Positions 40,066 to 40,143 of a stretch of DNA of 40,143 nucleotides are shown in pieces. Within the stretch, counting starts at the first letter, position 1; each line of letters begins with the position of its first letter. This DNA is from Clostridiales bacterium (GTDB taxonomy: Bacteria > Bacillota > Clostridia > Lachnospirales > WQUN01). Where the stretch lies: NCBI GenBank assembly GCA_031269465.1, contig JAISZB010000063.1:1-40143 (forward strand), given 5' to 3'. The position numbers were made by a program, and so were the translations under genes. The notes below the pieces were generated by a model. That model saw only the letters and a program-made list of their open reading frames with translations. It did not search any database and was not told where the DNA came from.

Positions 40066-40143
40066 GGGTCAATTATGCCGATGCACAGTCAAATGTACCG
40101 ATGATTATACATTGAATGGTGCGAAATGCCGATATCGGCATTT
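40066..40143. repeat. Palindromic repeat family, copy running off the window
   Basis: GATGCACAGTCAAATGTACC, GATTATACATTGAATGGTGC and GCGAAATGCCGATATCGGCA then the window ends within the central palindrome. Confidence 0.75.

Overview
The window looks like a chromosomal piece of a Gram-positive, Clostridia-like member of the Bacillota. The signs are strong AGGAGG-type ribosome binding sites, an S-layer-homology (SLH) surface protein, an AMIN/Amidase_3 cell-wall hydrolase, a BlaI/BlaR1-type pair, a Ku + DNA ligase pair and mixed moderate GC. This is inferred from gene content; no species can be named from the sequence alone.

Layout. 0.3-6 kb: a decayed HEARO (IscB/omega-RNA) element whose RNA gene is split by a group II intron, then two paralogous secreted proteins with a second, nuclease-less HEARO RNA between them. 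7-8.7 kb: N-acetylmuramoyl-L-alanine amidase. 8.7-11.6 kb: almost gene-free, full of palindromic repeats and a possible maturase remnant. 11.6-15.5 kb: MacA/MacB-type efflux operon (adaptor, ATPase, permease). 16-16.8 kb: AIM24-family protein. 17.2-20.7 kb: polysaccharide deacetylase - rhamnulokinase - L-rhamnose isomerase operon. 21-22.8 kb: Ku and a ligase-only LigD. 22.8-26.6 kb: thiamine pyrophosphokinase, a third HEARO RNA fused to an IscB C-terminal remnant, and two paralogous Gfo/Idh/MocA oxidoreductases. 27.4 kb: a DUF4406-like protein. 28-31 kb: decayed IS30 element, tRNA-Gln, and a graveyard of gene fragments including a probable SGNH-hydrolase pseudogene. 31-36.2 kb: small membrane protein, SLH/calcium-repeat surface protein, secreted trypsin-like protease with MORN-like repeats. 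36.8-37.5 kb: decayed TylF-like methyltransferase. 37.9-40 kb: BlaI/M56 peptidase operon with a readable promoter-operator.

The most interesting material is mobile and non-coding. There are three HEARO omega-RNA copies, each with a different leftover of IscB (N-terminus only, nothing, C-terminus only). A group II intron sits precisely in one RNA; its reverse transcriptase is catalytically dead yet still an open frame, and its changes look dominated by A/T-to-G/C transitions, which cannot create stop codons. Finally, at least 13 copies or fragments of one palindromic repeat family (a roughly 90-160 bp MITE/REP-like hairpin) lie in the intergenic spaces.
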